Assembly: GCA_900142905.1 (NCBI GenBank)
Contig: FSRV01000001.1
Coordinates: 1,674,001 to 1,738,000, forward strand
DNA: 64,000 nt
Direction of reading: 5' to 3'
Source: Burkholderia sp. GAS332
GTDB taxonomy: Bacteria > Pseudomonadota > Gammaproteobacteria > Burkholderiales > Burkholderiaceae
How positions within the stretch are numbered: the first letter of the stretch is position 1; the number at the start of each line of letters is the position of its first letter. Under the pieces are notes generated by a model that did not search any database, was not told the origin of the DNA, and worked only from the letters and a program-made list of their open reading frames with translations. The translations under genes were made by a program, and so were the position numbers. Below are positions 48,527 to 56,704 of this stretch, one piece after another.

Positions 48527-48557
48527 TGTGTATGCCTGTGTACGGGCTGTGTACGCC
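48527..48557. repeat. Three tandem TGTGTAYGSC-like repeats
   Basis: TGTGTATGCC (48527-48536), TGTGTACGGGC (48537-48547), TGTGTACGCC (48548-48557), back to back, 52 bases before a terminase-small-subunit-like gene. They could be packaging or regulator sites. The 309-base gap (48300-48608) otherwise shows no gene. Confidence 0.6.
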
Positions 48558-48608
48558 GCCCGGACGTGATGGCCCAATAGTGTCATTGAACAGCAGACCG
48601 GAACCGAT

Positions 48609-49382
48609 ATGGCCGAGCAGAAAATCACCGAAGAAATGTGGGGGGACGCTCGGAAGCGCTACGAAACCGAGCCCGGTCTCGGATTGGGGAAACTCGCGCA
48701 ACTACTTGATTGTTCTAAGAGTTTGGTCGCACGCAAGGCCCGTGAAGGGAGGTGGCAGAAGGATATCGGCGTGCCCACTCAGACATGGGGAGGTGCTGAA
48801 GCCACTCAGGCAAAAGTTACAGAAAGTGCCGTACATAGCGCGACCCAAGCCGTACACGTGGACGCCAGCGAGCCGTCTACTCGCCCCGCGCGCGTGGTGT
48901 CGGAAGTGTTCGTTCCGCCGGCCGCCGCGCAGGGGGTATTACCCAATCATACCCCCTCGAAACCGCACGACTACGCCGACGAAATTCGCGTGCCTGACGG
49001 GCTCGATGAGATCGAGCGCGAGGAGTTCGTGAAGGCTGCCATCGTGGCCCGCCAGCGGTCTATCAATGGCCGCCACCTGAAGGAAATGCAGGCAGCCCGC
49101 TCGAAGCTGTACGAGTCGCTGAAGAAGGCCGGGACGAAAGAGGGCCCGGGTGCAGCATTGGCGGCGCAGCGCAACGTGGCCGCGCTGCTGGCGTTGCAGG
49201 GTGGCGAAATGGAAGCCGAGCTTCAGCGCGTGAAGCTGGAAGTTCATGAGTTCGTGGGCAAGCCGCTAAAGCCTACGCCGTGCCGGATCGTGGTTCATAT
49301 GATGCCGGGTCTTCAGGTCGTCGGCGGGGATGTCAAGGCGGTATATGGGCCGAACGCAGAGGAGGTTATCGATGTCGAGTAA
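48609..49382 (+). CDS. Putative terminase small subunit-like DNA-binding protein
   Basis: A 257-residue protein. The N-terminal 55 residues contain a helix-turn-helix (GLGKLAQLLDCSKSLVARKAREGRW), as in phage small terminase subunits. The middle is a Ala/Pro-rich linker; residues 125-215 are helical (EREEFVKAAIVARQRSINGRHLKEM). No large terminase gene follows, so the assignment rests on the domain type only. It could equally be another phage DNA-binding protein. Confidence 0.5.
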   Translation: MAEQKITEEMWGDARKRYETEPGLGLGKLAQLLDCSKSLVARKAREGRWQKDIGVPTQTWGGAEATQAKVTESAVHSATQAVHVDASEPSTRPARVVSEVFVPPAAAQGVLPNHTPSKPHDYADEIRVPDGLDEIEREEFVKAAIVARQRSINGRHLKEMQAARSKLYESLKKAGTKEGPGAALAAQRNVAALLALQGGEMEAELQRVKLEVHEFVGKPLKPTPCRIVVHMMPGLQVVGGDVKAVYGPNAEEVIDVE

Positions 49383-49785
49383 ATCAGAGCGCCGCCGCGA
49401 GTACATGGAGCGCCTTCGTCTGGAAGCGCTGGGCGCGAAGGTCCCCGAGCCCGCCTGTCGTCCGCCGTTCGGCGAAACGTGTTCGGTACCGGTGGCGACT
49501 GTGCTGCCCTCGATGGCCGTCGTCACGCGTCTGGCTCACGCCGAGGCCGATCGTCGCATGGCCGCCCCCGATCATCCCTATAACGCCGCGTGCGCCGCGG
49601 TGGATGCAATGCTGCCCACGATTACCCCGCCGGATTTGGGGCTTCCCCACGCGAAGCCGACGCGTGCGCAACGTGATGAGCAACGACTAGGCCGCCATGA
49701 CGACAGAACAACTCAACTACGCGCCCGACCTGGGCACGCTCGCGCGTCATGCGCTCTATCGCGAACTGCTGGCGACTGTCTCTGA
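49372..49785 (+). CDS. Unknown phage protein
   Basis: A 137-residue frame starting inside the end of the previous gene (ATG 49372, MSSKSERRREYMERLRLEALG). The first 90 residues look genuine; the last 30 overlap the next gene and have the look of an out-of-frame translation. Not recognised. Confidence 0.5.
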   Translation: MSSKSERRREYMERLRLEALGAKVPEPACRPPFGETCSVPVATVLPSMAVVTRLAHAEADRRMAAPDHPYNAACAAVDAMLPTITPPDLGLPHAKPTRAQRDEQRLGRHDDRTTQLRARPGHARASCALSRTAGDCL

Positions 49786-49912
49786 GGATGAGGTCGAGGC
49801 GCTTGTCGGGCGCTTGGAGATTCGCGTTCGCAAGGCTGAACCCAATTGGGTTCAGCCCTTCGGGCGCTTTCAGGTGCAGGAGCGCTCCTCCGCCAGCGCT
49901 TCGGATTCGTAG
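49697..49912 (+). CDS. Unknown small phage protein
   Basis: A 71-residue protein (MTTEQLNYAPDLGTLARHALYREL). It overlaps the preceding frame by 89 bases and, tail to tail, the peptidase gene by 43. Not recognised; helical. Confidence 0.5.
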   Translation: MTTEQLNYAPDLGTLARHALYRELLATVSEDEVEALVGRLEIRVRKAEPNWVQPFGRFQVQERSSASASDS

Positions 49913-50529
49913 ACGTGGCCCTCTACCTCGTTCGCGTGCCGCTCGCGGTAGGCGGCCATGAACTTATCGCGCCAGCCCGGCGCAAGGTCCTCGCCGTCGA
50001 ATTGAAGGTACTGGGCGCCAGCTTCGTCCAGTGTCTGCCGCACGATAGACTCAACCATTCCCCACGAGCCGCGCAGGATTGCAACGCAGTCATCTACGTG
50101 TGATTGGGTCAGGCCGTAGTTGTCGTCGTCCAGGTCCAGCATACCGGTGCGGTCCCCTTGGGACATACCGGTTACGTCGATTATCCACCACAGGACCTTC
50201 GCGCAGACGGCGCTATCGGTCAGACCGCCAGCCATTTGCTCGGATATCTCGCCAGCCATAGAGACCAGGGCGCGATTGCGCGGGTCCTCTGCGGTATCGC
50301 TTGAGCACATGCCAGCCCATCGGTCGAACGTGCCGTCTTTCTTAAACTTCGGGCTCAGTTCAATTACGGGGCAGCAAGCATAGTTGCAGTGCAGGGCCAC
50401 TACGGCGTGCCCGGCCTCGTGGTAGGCGATCGTAATCAGTCGGCCCAGTTCGACATCGTTGGCCCATTTCTTCTGCTCGGCGGACAGGCCGTGGTCGGAC
50501 CAATGTTCCGGCTCGTATTTTGCAAACAT
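49870..50529 (-). CDS. Small FtsH/M41-like HEAGH metallopeptidase
   Basis: A 219-residue protein from MFAKYEPEHWSDHG. The zinc motif is in ITIAYHEAGHAVVALH (HEAGH); a second conserved block, LVSMAGEISEQMAGG, matches the M41 region with the third ligand. There is no AAA+ ATPase domain and no transmembrane helix. It is preceded on the same strand by an 83-residue gene five bases upstream. Phage-encoded stand-alone peptidase domains of this kind are uncommon; the substrate is unknown. Confidence 0.8.
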   Translation of the reverse strand: MFAKYEPEHWSDHGLSAEQKKWANDVELGRLITIAYHEAGHAVVALHCNYACCPVIELSPKFKKDGTFDRWAGMCSSDTAEDPRNRALVSMAGEISEQMAGGLTDSAVCAKVLWWIIDVTGMSQGDRTGMLDLDDDNYGLTQSHVDDCVAILRGSWGMVESIVRQTLDEAGAQYLQFDGEDLAPGWRDKFMAAYRERHANEVEGHVYESEALAEERSCT

Positions 50530-50534
50530 TGAGA

Positions 50535-50786
50535 TCAGCCTTCCAGCTTCTCGTACGGCTTGAGCATGCCGTCGAACTCGTCGCGGACCCACTTTTCCAA
50601 GTCGTTGATGTGATACGCGACGACGGCGTTCTTCTGCGTGTCTACGATGTGATAGCTGCCAAGGTTCTGCTTCTCTGCGACGCTGCGCGAGACCTTGAGA
50701 ATCTGGTTTTCGTGCGCGAGCTTGCGGTTTACGCGGGCCATGATGGCGCGGACGGTGACGGGGATGGTGGGTTGCTTCGGTGACAT
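50535..50786 (-). CDS. Small partner protein of the HEAGH peptidase operon
   Basis: An 83-residue protein (MSPKQPTIPVTVRAIMARVN, then SYHIVDTQKNAVVAYHINDLEKWV). AGGAGCC precedes the ATG. It lies five bases before the peptidase start, so the two are co-translated. It could be an adaptor or regulator; function unknown. Confidence 0.65.
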   Translation of the reverse strand: MSPKQPTIPVTVRAIMARVNRKLAHENQILKVSRSVAEKQNLGSYHIVDTQKNAVVAYHINDLEKWVRDEFDGMLKPYEKLEG

Positions 50787-50950
50787 AGTGGCTCCTGTTG
50801 GTGCGGGTTCCACTGTATTTCACGTTTGCACGTATGCACAGATGTACGGAATTCGGTAGGATATATTTCGGACACCATAGAACGAAAAATATTTCGACTG
50901 CTTCCGTCCTGATGCTGCGTGGAAGGAGGGGAATCCGTCGTTACCTCTGA

Positions 50951-51244
50951 CGGCGGGACGATTCCGCCGACCTCGTCGCATTCGTTCTGTCGGAAAACCT
51001 GCGCCGTCGCCATCTTACGCTGGGCCAGCAAGCCGCTGTTGTTGCATCCGCTCAGGATTGGGAGCAGGCCCATGCAGTCGGTGGTAACGGAAGCAACCAG
51101 CATTCCCCGAAAGAGCAAAAGTGCAACGTTGCACCATTGCAAACCGCAGCCGATCGCGCGGCTATTTCAGGCGTATCTCTGCGCACTCAGAAAATGGCGG
51201 ACGCGGTCGCAAAGGCAGACCCCGAACTCGCAAAGAGGGTGAGG
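50951..51244 (+). pseudogene. Remnant of a ParB-like HTH protein
   Basis: Read after a TGA at 50948, the frame encodes RRDDSADLVAFVLSENLRR, then HLTLGQQAAVVASAQDWEQ and RAAISGVSLRTQKMADAVA. This matches the central ParB/RepB-type helix-turn-helix proteins of plasmids and phages. No ATG, GTG or TTG start lies upstream of 51137, and after ELAKRV the sequence loses similarity and becomes antisense to the lipoprotein gene. Both ends are lost. Confidence 0.6.
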
Positions 51245-51277
51245 GTCTCGTTTCTGGCAACGACAATCCCTGTCGCC

Positions 51278-51607
51278 TTAGTTGACGGTCGATACGCCAT
51301 TGTCGGGGCGCATGACAGGGCTTTGCGCGTGCGCGACGCACTTGAATGTGATCGACGCGCCACCGAGTCGCACGGCGGGTATGTTCTGTGTGGTCTTTTC
51401 AGTGACCAGTTCGAACTCTAGGCCCTGCGACTCGCAGAACTGATTACCTTCTCCCATTAGGCTACCCGCCACGGCAGAAACGTCGCCGAATATGCCCGCC
51501 GTGTTTGTCTTGGACGCGTAATAGGTGTTTGCGCCTATCTTCGTCGGTGCAGTGCTAGCGCAGCCGCTGAGGCTTGCAACGGCCAGAATCAGAATCGTTT
51601 TTTTCAT
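51278..51607 (-). CDS. Small lipoprotein
   Basis: A 109-residue protein with a signal peptide and lipobox LSGC (MKKTILILAVASLSGCAST). The mature part has two Cys (QFCESQG and FKCVAHA). It is similar in layout to small outer-membrane lipoproteins of proteobacteria. Function unknown; may alter the host surface. Confidence 0.8.
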   Translation of the reverse strand: MKKTILILAVASLSGCASTAPTKIGANTYYASKTNTAGIFGDVSAVAGSLMGEGNQFCESQGLEFELVTEKTTQNIPAVRLGGASITFKCVAHAQSPVMRPDNGVSTVN

Positions 51608-51881
51608 GGTGACGCCCCGGATCGGTCAATTGTTTTACGTTCGGGGCGATTATAAGGAAAACGCGGGGGGCATTAGGAAAACGCGACACCGTACTACCCG
51701 TCGCTTCTCCCCAATACATGCGCCCGTGAACCGGCCAGCGCGGCTCCTGTGCGGCGACCGGGATCGTGGTGTCGGTGGCTTGCCGCGCGCCAGGTGCATT
51801 GCCCGGGTTTCGCTACAATCGCGCAGGTAACCTCACGGCGGAACGGCACAGACGAACGATTCACTGCAAAGGAGACGCTAA

Positions 51882-52619
51882 ATGACAAAGCCTGAAGCTG
51901 CGCGCGCTGCCGCTACGACGATCCTCGATAGCTTTGAAGTGCTGCTCGGTCGCGCGAACATCGCGGATTCCGGCGAAGCGCGCATTGGCGCTAGCCTCAC
52001 CCTGACCATCTTCGAACAGTTCCGCTCGGCGTTGTGCCTTGTCGATGCCGGTTATGCGAGCCACGCGGCGGGCCCAATCCGCTCGATGCTCGAAGGGGTC
52101 GCCGACCTCATGAACCTGTCGAAGAGCGCGGACTACCTGGACCAGTTGCACTATGAGGACGCGCGAAACAACGTCGCGCTGTTCAATGGTGTCCTGAAAG
52201 TGAATGGCATATCGGACGAAATGGCTGAGATGGCTGCTGAAATGGTGAGCATCGAAACGCCCATCCGAGACACGCTTAAAAAGGCGGGGCACAAGAAAAT
52301 CTACATTGACCAGAAGCTGAATGACGTTGATATCGGCGATGCCTACACCCAATACCGCATCCTATGTACGATGGTTCATACAAGCATTACAAGCCTGAAG
52401 GCGCGTCACGCTGGCCGGGAGCGGCTGACCGAACTCGGATATTGCCGCCCGGCAAAGCCGCCCGTCATAGGCATGCTTCTGCTGATTGCCGTCGATCTGC
52501 TCGTTCGGGCCGGGTCGGAACTTCATAGCTTTACTGACCTGACCGAAGACGAGGTAAATGGCGTCGCCGAGGAGGCGAAGCGGGTGTGGGGAGTCGTTGA
52601 GGCAGAAGAGGGCGCGTGA
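51882..52619 (+). CDS. DUF5677-like helical protein
   Basis: A 245-residue all-helical protein. The segment FEQFRSALCLVDAGYASHAAGPIRSMLEGVADL is characteristic of the DUF5677-like family. A good AAAGGAGACG site precedes the ATG. Function unknown; such proteins are frequent in genomic islands and prophages. Confidence 0.65.
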   Translation: MTKPEAARAAATTILDSFEVLLGRANIADSGEARIGASLTLTIFEQFRSALCLVDAGYASHAAGPIRSMLEGVADLMNLSKSADYLDQLHYEDARNNVALFNGVLKVNGISDEMAEMAAEMVSIETPIRDTLKKAGHKKIYIDQKLNDVDIGDAYTQYRILCTMVHTSITSLKARHAGRERLTELGYCRPAKPPVIGMLLLIAVDLLVRAGSELHSFTDLTEDEVNGVAEEAKRVWGVVEAEEGA

Positions 52620-52715
52620 CGCGGATCACAGCCCGTAGAACTGCTCACAACTTCTCCGCAATGACCAATTCCCGCCTATCTCGCAAGCTTGGCGGCTCAG
52701 GTATCGCACGCTGAA

Positions 52716-53348
52716 ATGAGTACTGAAAACGCGCCGTCGCGCAACGCGCTGCATACCCTTCCTCAACGTGTCGAAGCATCGCGCCCGGCGAGCAGCATGA
52801 TCGTCGTGAATGTCGAGCGCGGGACGGTCGGTGGCATCGCGTGCGAGGTCGTGGATGGCCGTGAACTGCATGCCAAACTCGGCAACAAGGATAATTTCCG
52901 CGACTGGATTAAGGATCGCATCAGCCAGTTGAAATTCATTGAAAATCAACACTTTGAGAAATACGCGGAAATTTCCGCGAAACCCGGGAGGCCGCCTGTC
53001 GAGTACCGCCTGACCCTGGTGATGGCGAAGAAAATCGCAATGGCCGAACACACCGACGCGGGTAACGCGGTGCGCGACTACTTCCTGGACCGCGAGCGTA
53101 TTTCGTACGAAGCGCCGGGCCAGCCGGCGCAATTCAATTGCGCAGCTAGCGCGCCGGATGACTCGTTAGCCATTGATCGGCGCGGACCAGAAGTGCGGCG
53201 ACAGACTGAGTTAGCCACTGGTCACGCTCTTTTAGCTTTACCGCATAGCTCCGCAGGGCGTCACCGTGAGCCGCGAGGACCGCATCTCGATCAGACTGGC
53301 GATACAGAAGAAACAGTTGCTTGTATTCGGTCAGCATTGAATTATTAA
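52716..53348 (+). CDS. AntA/AntB-domain antirepressor, probably 3'-truncated
   Basis: A 210-residue frame. The AntA domain spans about 45-130 (GRELHAKLGNKDNFRDWIKDRI, then RPPVEYRLTLVMAKKIAMAE). Antirepressors counter phage repressors. The last 65 residues after FNCAAS overlap a convergent gene by 203 bases and look like its antisense. The original C-terminal domain seems to be lost. The start at 52716 (MSTENAPSR) is chosen over 52689. Confidence 0.75.
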   Translation: MSTENAPSRNALHTLPQRVEASRPASSMIVVNVERGTVGGIACEVVDGRELHAKLGNKDNFRDWIKDRISQLKFIENQHFEKYAEISAKPGRPPVEYRLTLVMAKKIAMAEHTDAGNAVRDYFLDRERISYEAPGQPAQFNCAASAPDDSLAIDRRGPEVRRQTELATGHALLALPHSSAGRHREPRGPHLDQTGDTEETVACIRSALNY

Positions 53349-53727
53349 GCTGGAAAGAGGAGATCATGCTCCTAGCCAGCGCGTATGTTTTGACAATCAT
53401 GCGGCGTAGCTCGGCGTCGTCTATCTTGCCGGCCATCGATGCGCCGTTGTTATAGACCGTGAATGCGTCGGTTAAGATAGGGTAGATCACACCAAAATGC
53501 TGGCCGTCCGGTAGAGCCTGTAGCGCCGGATGTATCTCGATGCAATAGCCGTCCCATGCTGCCTGCACTTCCTCGCGGATCGCTTCCACGAACGCCCGCG
53601 TTTCGTTTTCGTTCTCGGCTTTCTTGTCCCGGTACTGCCTTGCGTAAATCCAGACCGCCGCGCCGACTGCGGCTAGCGATCCTATGCCCTGAATGATCCC
53701 CGCGATGTCAGCAATGCTGGCTGTCAT
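53146..53727 (-). CDS. Membrane-anchored helical protein, unknown
   Basis: A 193-residue protein with one N-terminal transmembrane helix (IIQGIGSLAAVGAAVWIYARQY), then a helical cytoplasmic domain. It resembles single-pass proteins found singly in islands. Not recognised. Its 3' end overlaps the antirepressor frame, so it probably arrived by recombination. Confidence 0.7.
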   Translation of the reverse strand: MTASIADIAGIIQGIGSLAAVGAAVWIYARQYRDKKAENENETRAFVEAIREEVQAAWDGYCIEIHPALQALPDGQHFGVIYPILTDAFTVYNNGASMAGKIDDAELRRMIVKTYALARSMISSFQLNNSMLTEYKQLFLLYRQSDRDAVLAAHGDALRSYAVKLKERDQWLTQSVAALLVRADQWLTSHPAR

Positions 53728-54054
53728 GAATGGCCCGTCTTTGTTGTTGGTGGGCGATTATCAGCGGCCAACGGGCGCCACGCAATCGCTAACGAAACAT
53801 CGGGCGCGCGCCGGATGCTGTGCCCGAAATCGCCGTCCATATTTTGACGTGTACGAAATATCTTAGGATAGATCTCGTGGATGGTCCGGTCGGGTGTACG
53901 CAACCGGTCGTTTTGGTGTGGGACTGTAACGTTTTTAGCGCAGAAAATTTGCCGTCCGGCTATGCTGACGGGCGAACGGAAAAGAATGTGGCATCCTATA
54001 GCGGACAGAAGACAAAGCCACCAACAGCGGAGCGAGGCGAAATTGGGCGCATTG
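53728..54054. other. Intergenic, no supported gene
   Basis: A 327-base gap between divergent genes. A TTGACG near 53843 is too isolated to call a promoter. The HNH-like frame stays open upstream to 53881 but that part lacks similarity. Confidence 0.4.
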
Positions 54055-54834
54055 ATGCAGACACGGGGCCCCTTGGTAGGCCGTTGCAATATATGCGGGG
54101 ACGTAAGAAAGTTATCCGAGGACCACACTCCGCCAAAGGGCGTCGTGCGTGTCGGCAAATTAGAGCTACACCACATCACAAGGCGCCTTTCGCCAGATTC
54201 GCCACCCGAGAAGTGGAGAAGCTTTCAAAATGGGATCAAGTACCGCACGCTGTGCGAAACGTGCAACAACGGTTTGGGGACGCACGATGATACGGCGCTG
54301 ATCGAATTCTCGCACCTCGTTCACAGCGTAATGAAGTCTGAGTGGCCTGTATCCGCCGGGTCTTTGCGGCCGCAGAACATCATGCGGTCTGTCATTGGAC
54401 ATTTATGTGCGCAAGGCGTCGGCCGGTATCTAAAAGGAGATCGGACTGAGCTAATCGCCTGGTATATGACAGATCGACGACTTACTTTGCCGTCCTCTCT
54501 CAAAGTGTTCTGGTGGACGTATCCGTTCAAGCATCAAGTGTTGGCTAGGGACTGCGCTTTCATGGACTTGCCGAGCGGGCATCCAGTCAGCATATGGATA
54601 ATGAAGTTTTTCCCGCTGGCGTTCATAGTCGTCTTTGACTGTCCGCGGGAAATCCGCTTCCCGGCCAATGAGCTATCGCTCTATCGTGACTTTGCAAGCG
54701 ACCAGGTCGGAACGATTCAGATCGACTGTCGCAGCACATTGCCTCCAGATTGGCCTGAGGCCCCGCGGGGCGACAGCATCATTCTCTACGGTCCTGAAGC
54801 CGCATTCGCACAAGAATCTAGTTCGGCACGTTGA
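54055..54834 (+). CDS. HNH-like zinc-finger endonuclease domain protein
   Basis: A 259-residue protein. The N-terminal 75 residues contain CNICG, then LSEDHTPPKG and CETCNNG: two CxxC pairs around a DH motif, the pattern of HNH nucleases with a structural zinc. The C-terminal 180 residues are unrecognised (RYLKGDRTELIAWYM, then WWTYPFKHQVLARDC). It may be a nuclease of a defence or homing type. ATG at 54055 is chosen for the start of the domain. Confidence 0.6.
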   Translation: MQTRGPLVGRCNICGDVRKLSEDHTPPKGVVRVGKLELHHITRRLSPDSPPEKWRSFQNGIKYRTLCETCNNGLGTHDDTALIEFSHLVHSVMKSEWPVSAGSLRPQNIMRSVIGHLCAQGVGRYLKGDRTELIAWYMTDRRLTLPSSLKVFWWTYPFKHQVLARDCAFMDLPSGHPVSIWIMKFFPLAFIVVFDCPREIRFPANELSLYRDFASDQVGTIQIDCRSTLPPDWPEAPRGDSIILYGPEAAFAQESSSAR

Positions 54835-55062
54835 AGGTGATCCGGCACGGAGTCTTTGGTGAGGCTGACGAAGAAAAGGGAGATAGGCGGCTTCGACTCT
54901 CAATAGTTCACCGCCAAACGGGGCTGGCTGGTTGCCGTCACTGCTGCGAACGCGAGGGAACGGCCAGGCGGACGGCGCTCACGCACATGGCGCATCGCCA
55001 AGTGATCGGGCCGCTCGCCGAGATGCGGACAACCTCGAAGCCATGCAGAAGGTCACCGACCT

Positions 55063-56334
55063 TCATGCGCCGACCTTCTGGATTTGCGCGGCGTACTGCA
55101 TGCAGAGCACGAGACCGCGTGCGGCGATGGCGGCGGCCGCGGGCTTCGTAGCTGGGATGCCGCGTGCTGCCTGCTCGGCGATGCGTGCCTCGCGCGCTTC
55201 GCGCTTTTGCTGCTTGCGAAGTGCTTTTCCGGTCCGCTCCTTCGGTGCAGCACCTTTGCGCTCGAACGCGAGCTGTGCGATGGGTGCCGGTCCCGGCTCG
55301 TCTTCGTAGTGCGGATCGCATAGTCCGAGTTCGATGGCCGCGGCTTCGTCGCTGATACCGTGCTCGCTCGCATAGTCGGTCACGTAGATCGTCTGACCGT
55401 TGGCGATGATGTGGCAGCCTTCCCACTCGCTGGGCTCAATCTCCTGCTCGGACAGCTCAGAGTCAACTGAGGCGGCCTCGGCGACCTCAACCGATGCGGC
55501 GGTGGCGGGAACGTCGGCGGATGGCGTCGCGGGCTGCACCGGCATATTGTCGGGGTAGGTCTCGGCATGGGGCTGCATAGCCTCATGCTCAATCGCCAAC
55601 GCTCTGTGCGAGCGGGGCGCGTAGGTGCGCATCCTCTTGCGCGTCTTCGCTGGCTTTGGCTCCCACGGCGAAAAGGGTGGTGGCGTCCAAAGGGAGAACT
55701 GCCCAACGGTCTCGCCGTCGATAACGGCCTCAAGGAGCGTCGCGCCCGGGTGTACGCGCGCGACGTAACGGTGGCACTCCAGATGATCGATGCGAAGCCC
55801 AATATCTTCCACGACCTTGCGCTTGCCAGCGACCTTGTACGTGATGATCGCCTGATGAAGCGTCAGGCGAGGGCGCGCGCCTTTTGAGTTAACGCCCTTG
55901 ACGCATTCACGCTCGCGGTTAAAGCACGAGACGCAGATCGTTCCGCCGCTCACTATGCGCATTGCACCCACCAGGCGTAAGTTCGTCTTGGCGCTCTTTT
56001 CGCACCTGATACAAGACAACGAATTTTTAGCCGCCGCGCGTTCGTGCCGGTTTGCACTCGCGTCATTCAGAATGCGGATTGCGCTGCGCTCGGTCAAGTC
56101 CGAGTGCATCATGCCAACGGGGCAAGACCCGCACGATACGCTTTTGTGCGACATGAAGTTAGAGCGGCATGTGGCCGCGCTGATGTCGGCCAGCAACGGG
56201 CGGCAGTGAAATGATGGCGGGATATCGGGATAGGCTTCATGCGGGCGCAGCACAACGTCCTCAATCCGCATCGGGACGGGGAGGGCGATCCTGCGCCCGA
56301 TAGGTTCATGCCGTGCTGCTGTCCCGTATCCCAT
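55063..56334 (-). CDS. Large phage protein with Cys clusters, unknown
   Basis: A 423-residue protein. Early part has CGSCPVGM, SCIRCEKS and ICVSCFNRERE, suggesting zinc binding. A middle Pro-rich part (TPPPFSPWEPKPAKTRKRM) is followed by an acidic linker and a basic helical C-terminus. MGYGTAARHE at 56334 is a plausible start (GGCGGG upstream); the frame is open further to 56445. Not recognised. Confidence 0.6.
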   Translation of the reverse strand: MGYGTAARHEPIGRRIALPVPMRIEDVVLRPHEAYPDIPPSFHCRPLLADISAATCRSNFMSHKSVSCGSCPVGMMHSDLTERSAIRILNDASANRHERAAAKNSLSCIRCEKSAKTNLRLVGAMRIVSGGTICVSCFNRERECVKGVNSKGARPRLTLHQAIITYKVAGKRKVVEDIGLRIDHLECHRYVARVHPGATLLEAVIDGETVGQFSLWTPPPFSPWEPKPAKTRKRMRTYAPRSHRALAIEHEAMQPHAETYPDNMPVQPATPSADVPATAASVEVAEAASVDSELSEQEIEPSEWEGCHIIANGQTIYVTDYASEHGISDEAAAIELGLCDPHYEDEPGPAPIAQLAFERKGAAPKERTGKALRKQQKREAREARIAEQAARGIPATKPAAAAIAARGLVLCMQYAAQIQKVGA

Positions 56335-56490
56335 TTGATGCCCGCCTATCTCGTTCCGATAGGGGTATTGGGCAATCACGACCGGGCCGCGCGAACGCGT
56401 CCGGAAACCCTTTTTGTACCGGGTGTTTTGTGCAACGCTCGGCAATGAAGGAGCCCAGCGAACTGAGCTCTTTGTGCATGGTGCGTGAGG

Positions 56491-56703
56491 CTATTTCGAG
56501 CCGTTGGCGGCCCGCTGGTTGCGCATAAGCGCCCCGGCGTCGAACAGGGCCATACGGTCGCCGTTGGTGTTCAGGCTGGCCTCGACCGCAGCGACATCGA
56601 CCATGTTGGCGCGGCCTGATGCGATAGCTCGCTGGGTAACCTCGCGGACTTGCTCGCGCGGGGGAGCGGCAACGCGGCAGATAAGGACGGATTTGCGCGT
56701 CAT
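56491..56703 (-). CDS. Small phage protein, unknown
   Basis: A 70-residue protein (MTRKSVLICRVAAPPREQ, then DRMALFDAGALMRNQRAAN). It begins just one base after the upstream gene's stop, so it is co-translated. Not recognised. Confidence 0.6.
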   Translation of the reverse strand: MTRKSVLICRVAAPPREQVREVTQRAIASGRANMVDVAAVEASLNTNGDRMALFDAGALMRNQRAANGSK

Positions 56704-56704
56704 G

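Noticed and set aside
50919..51242. 107-residue plus-strand frame
   Set aside because: It is out of frame with the ParB-like remnant, whose translation has recognisable family features.
54831..55062. Plus-strand frames overlapping the large minus-strand gene at 55 kb
   Set aside because: They are antisense shadows of that gene and lack ribosome sites.
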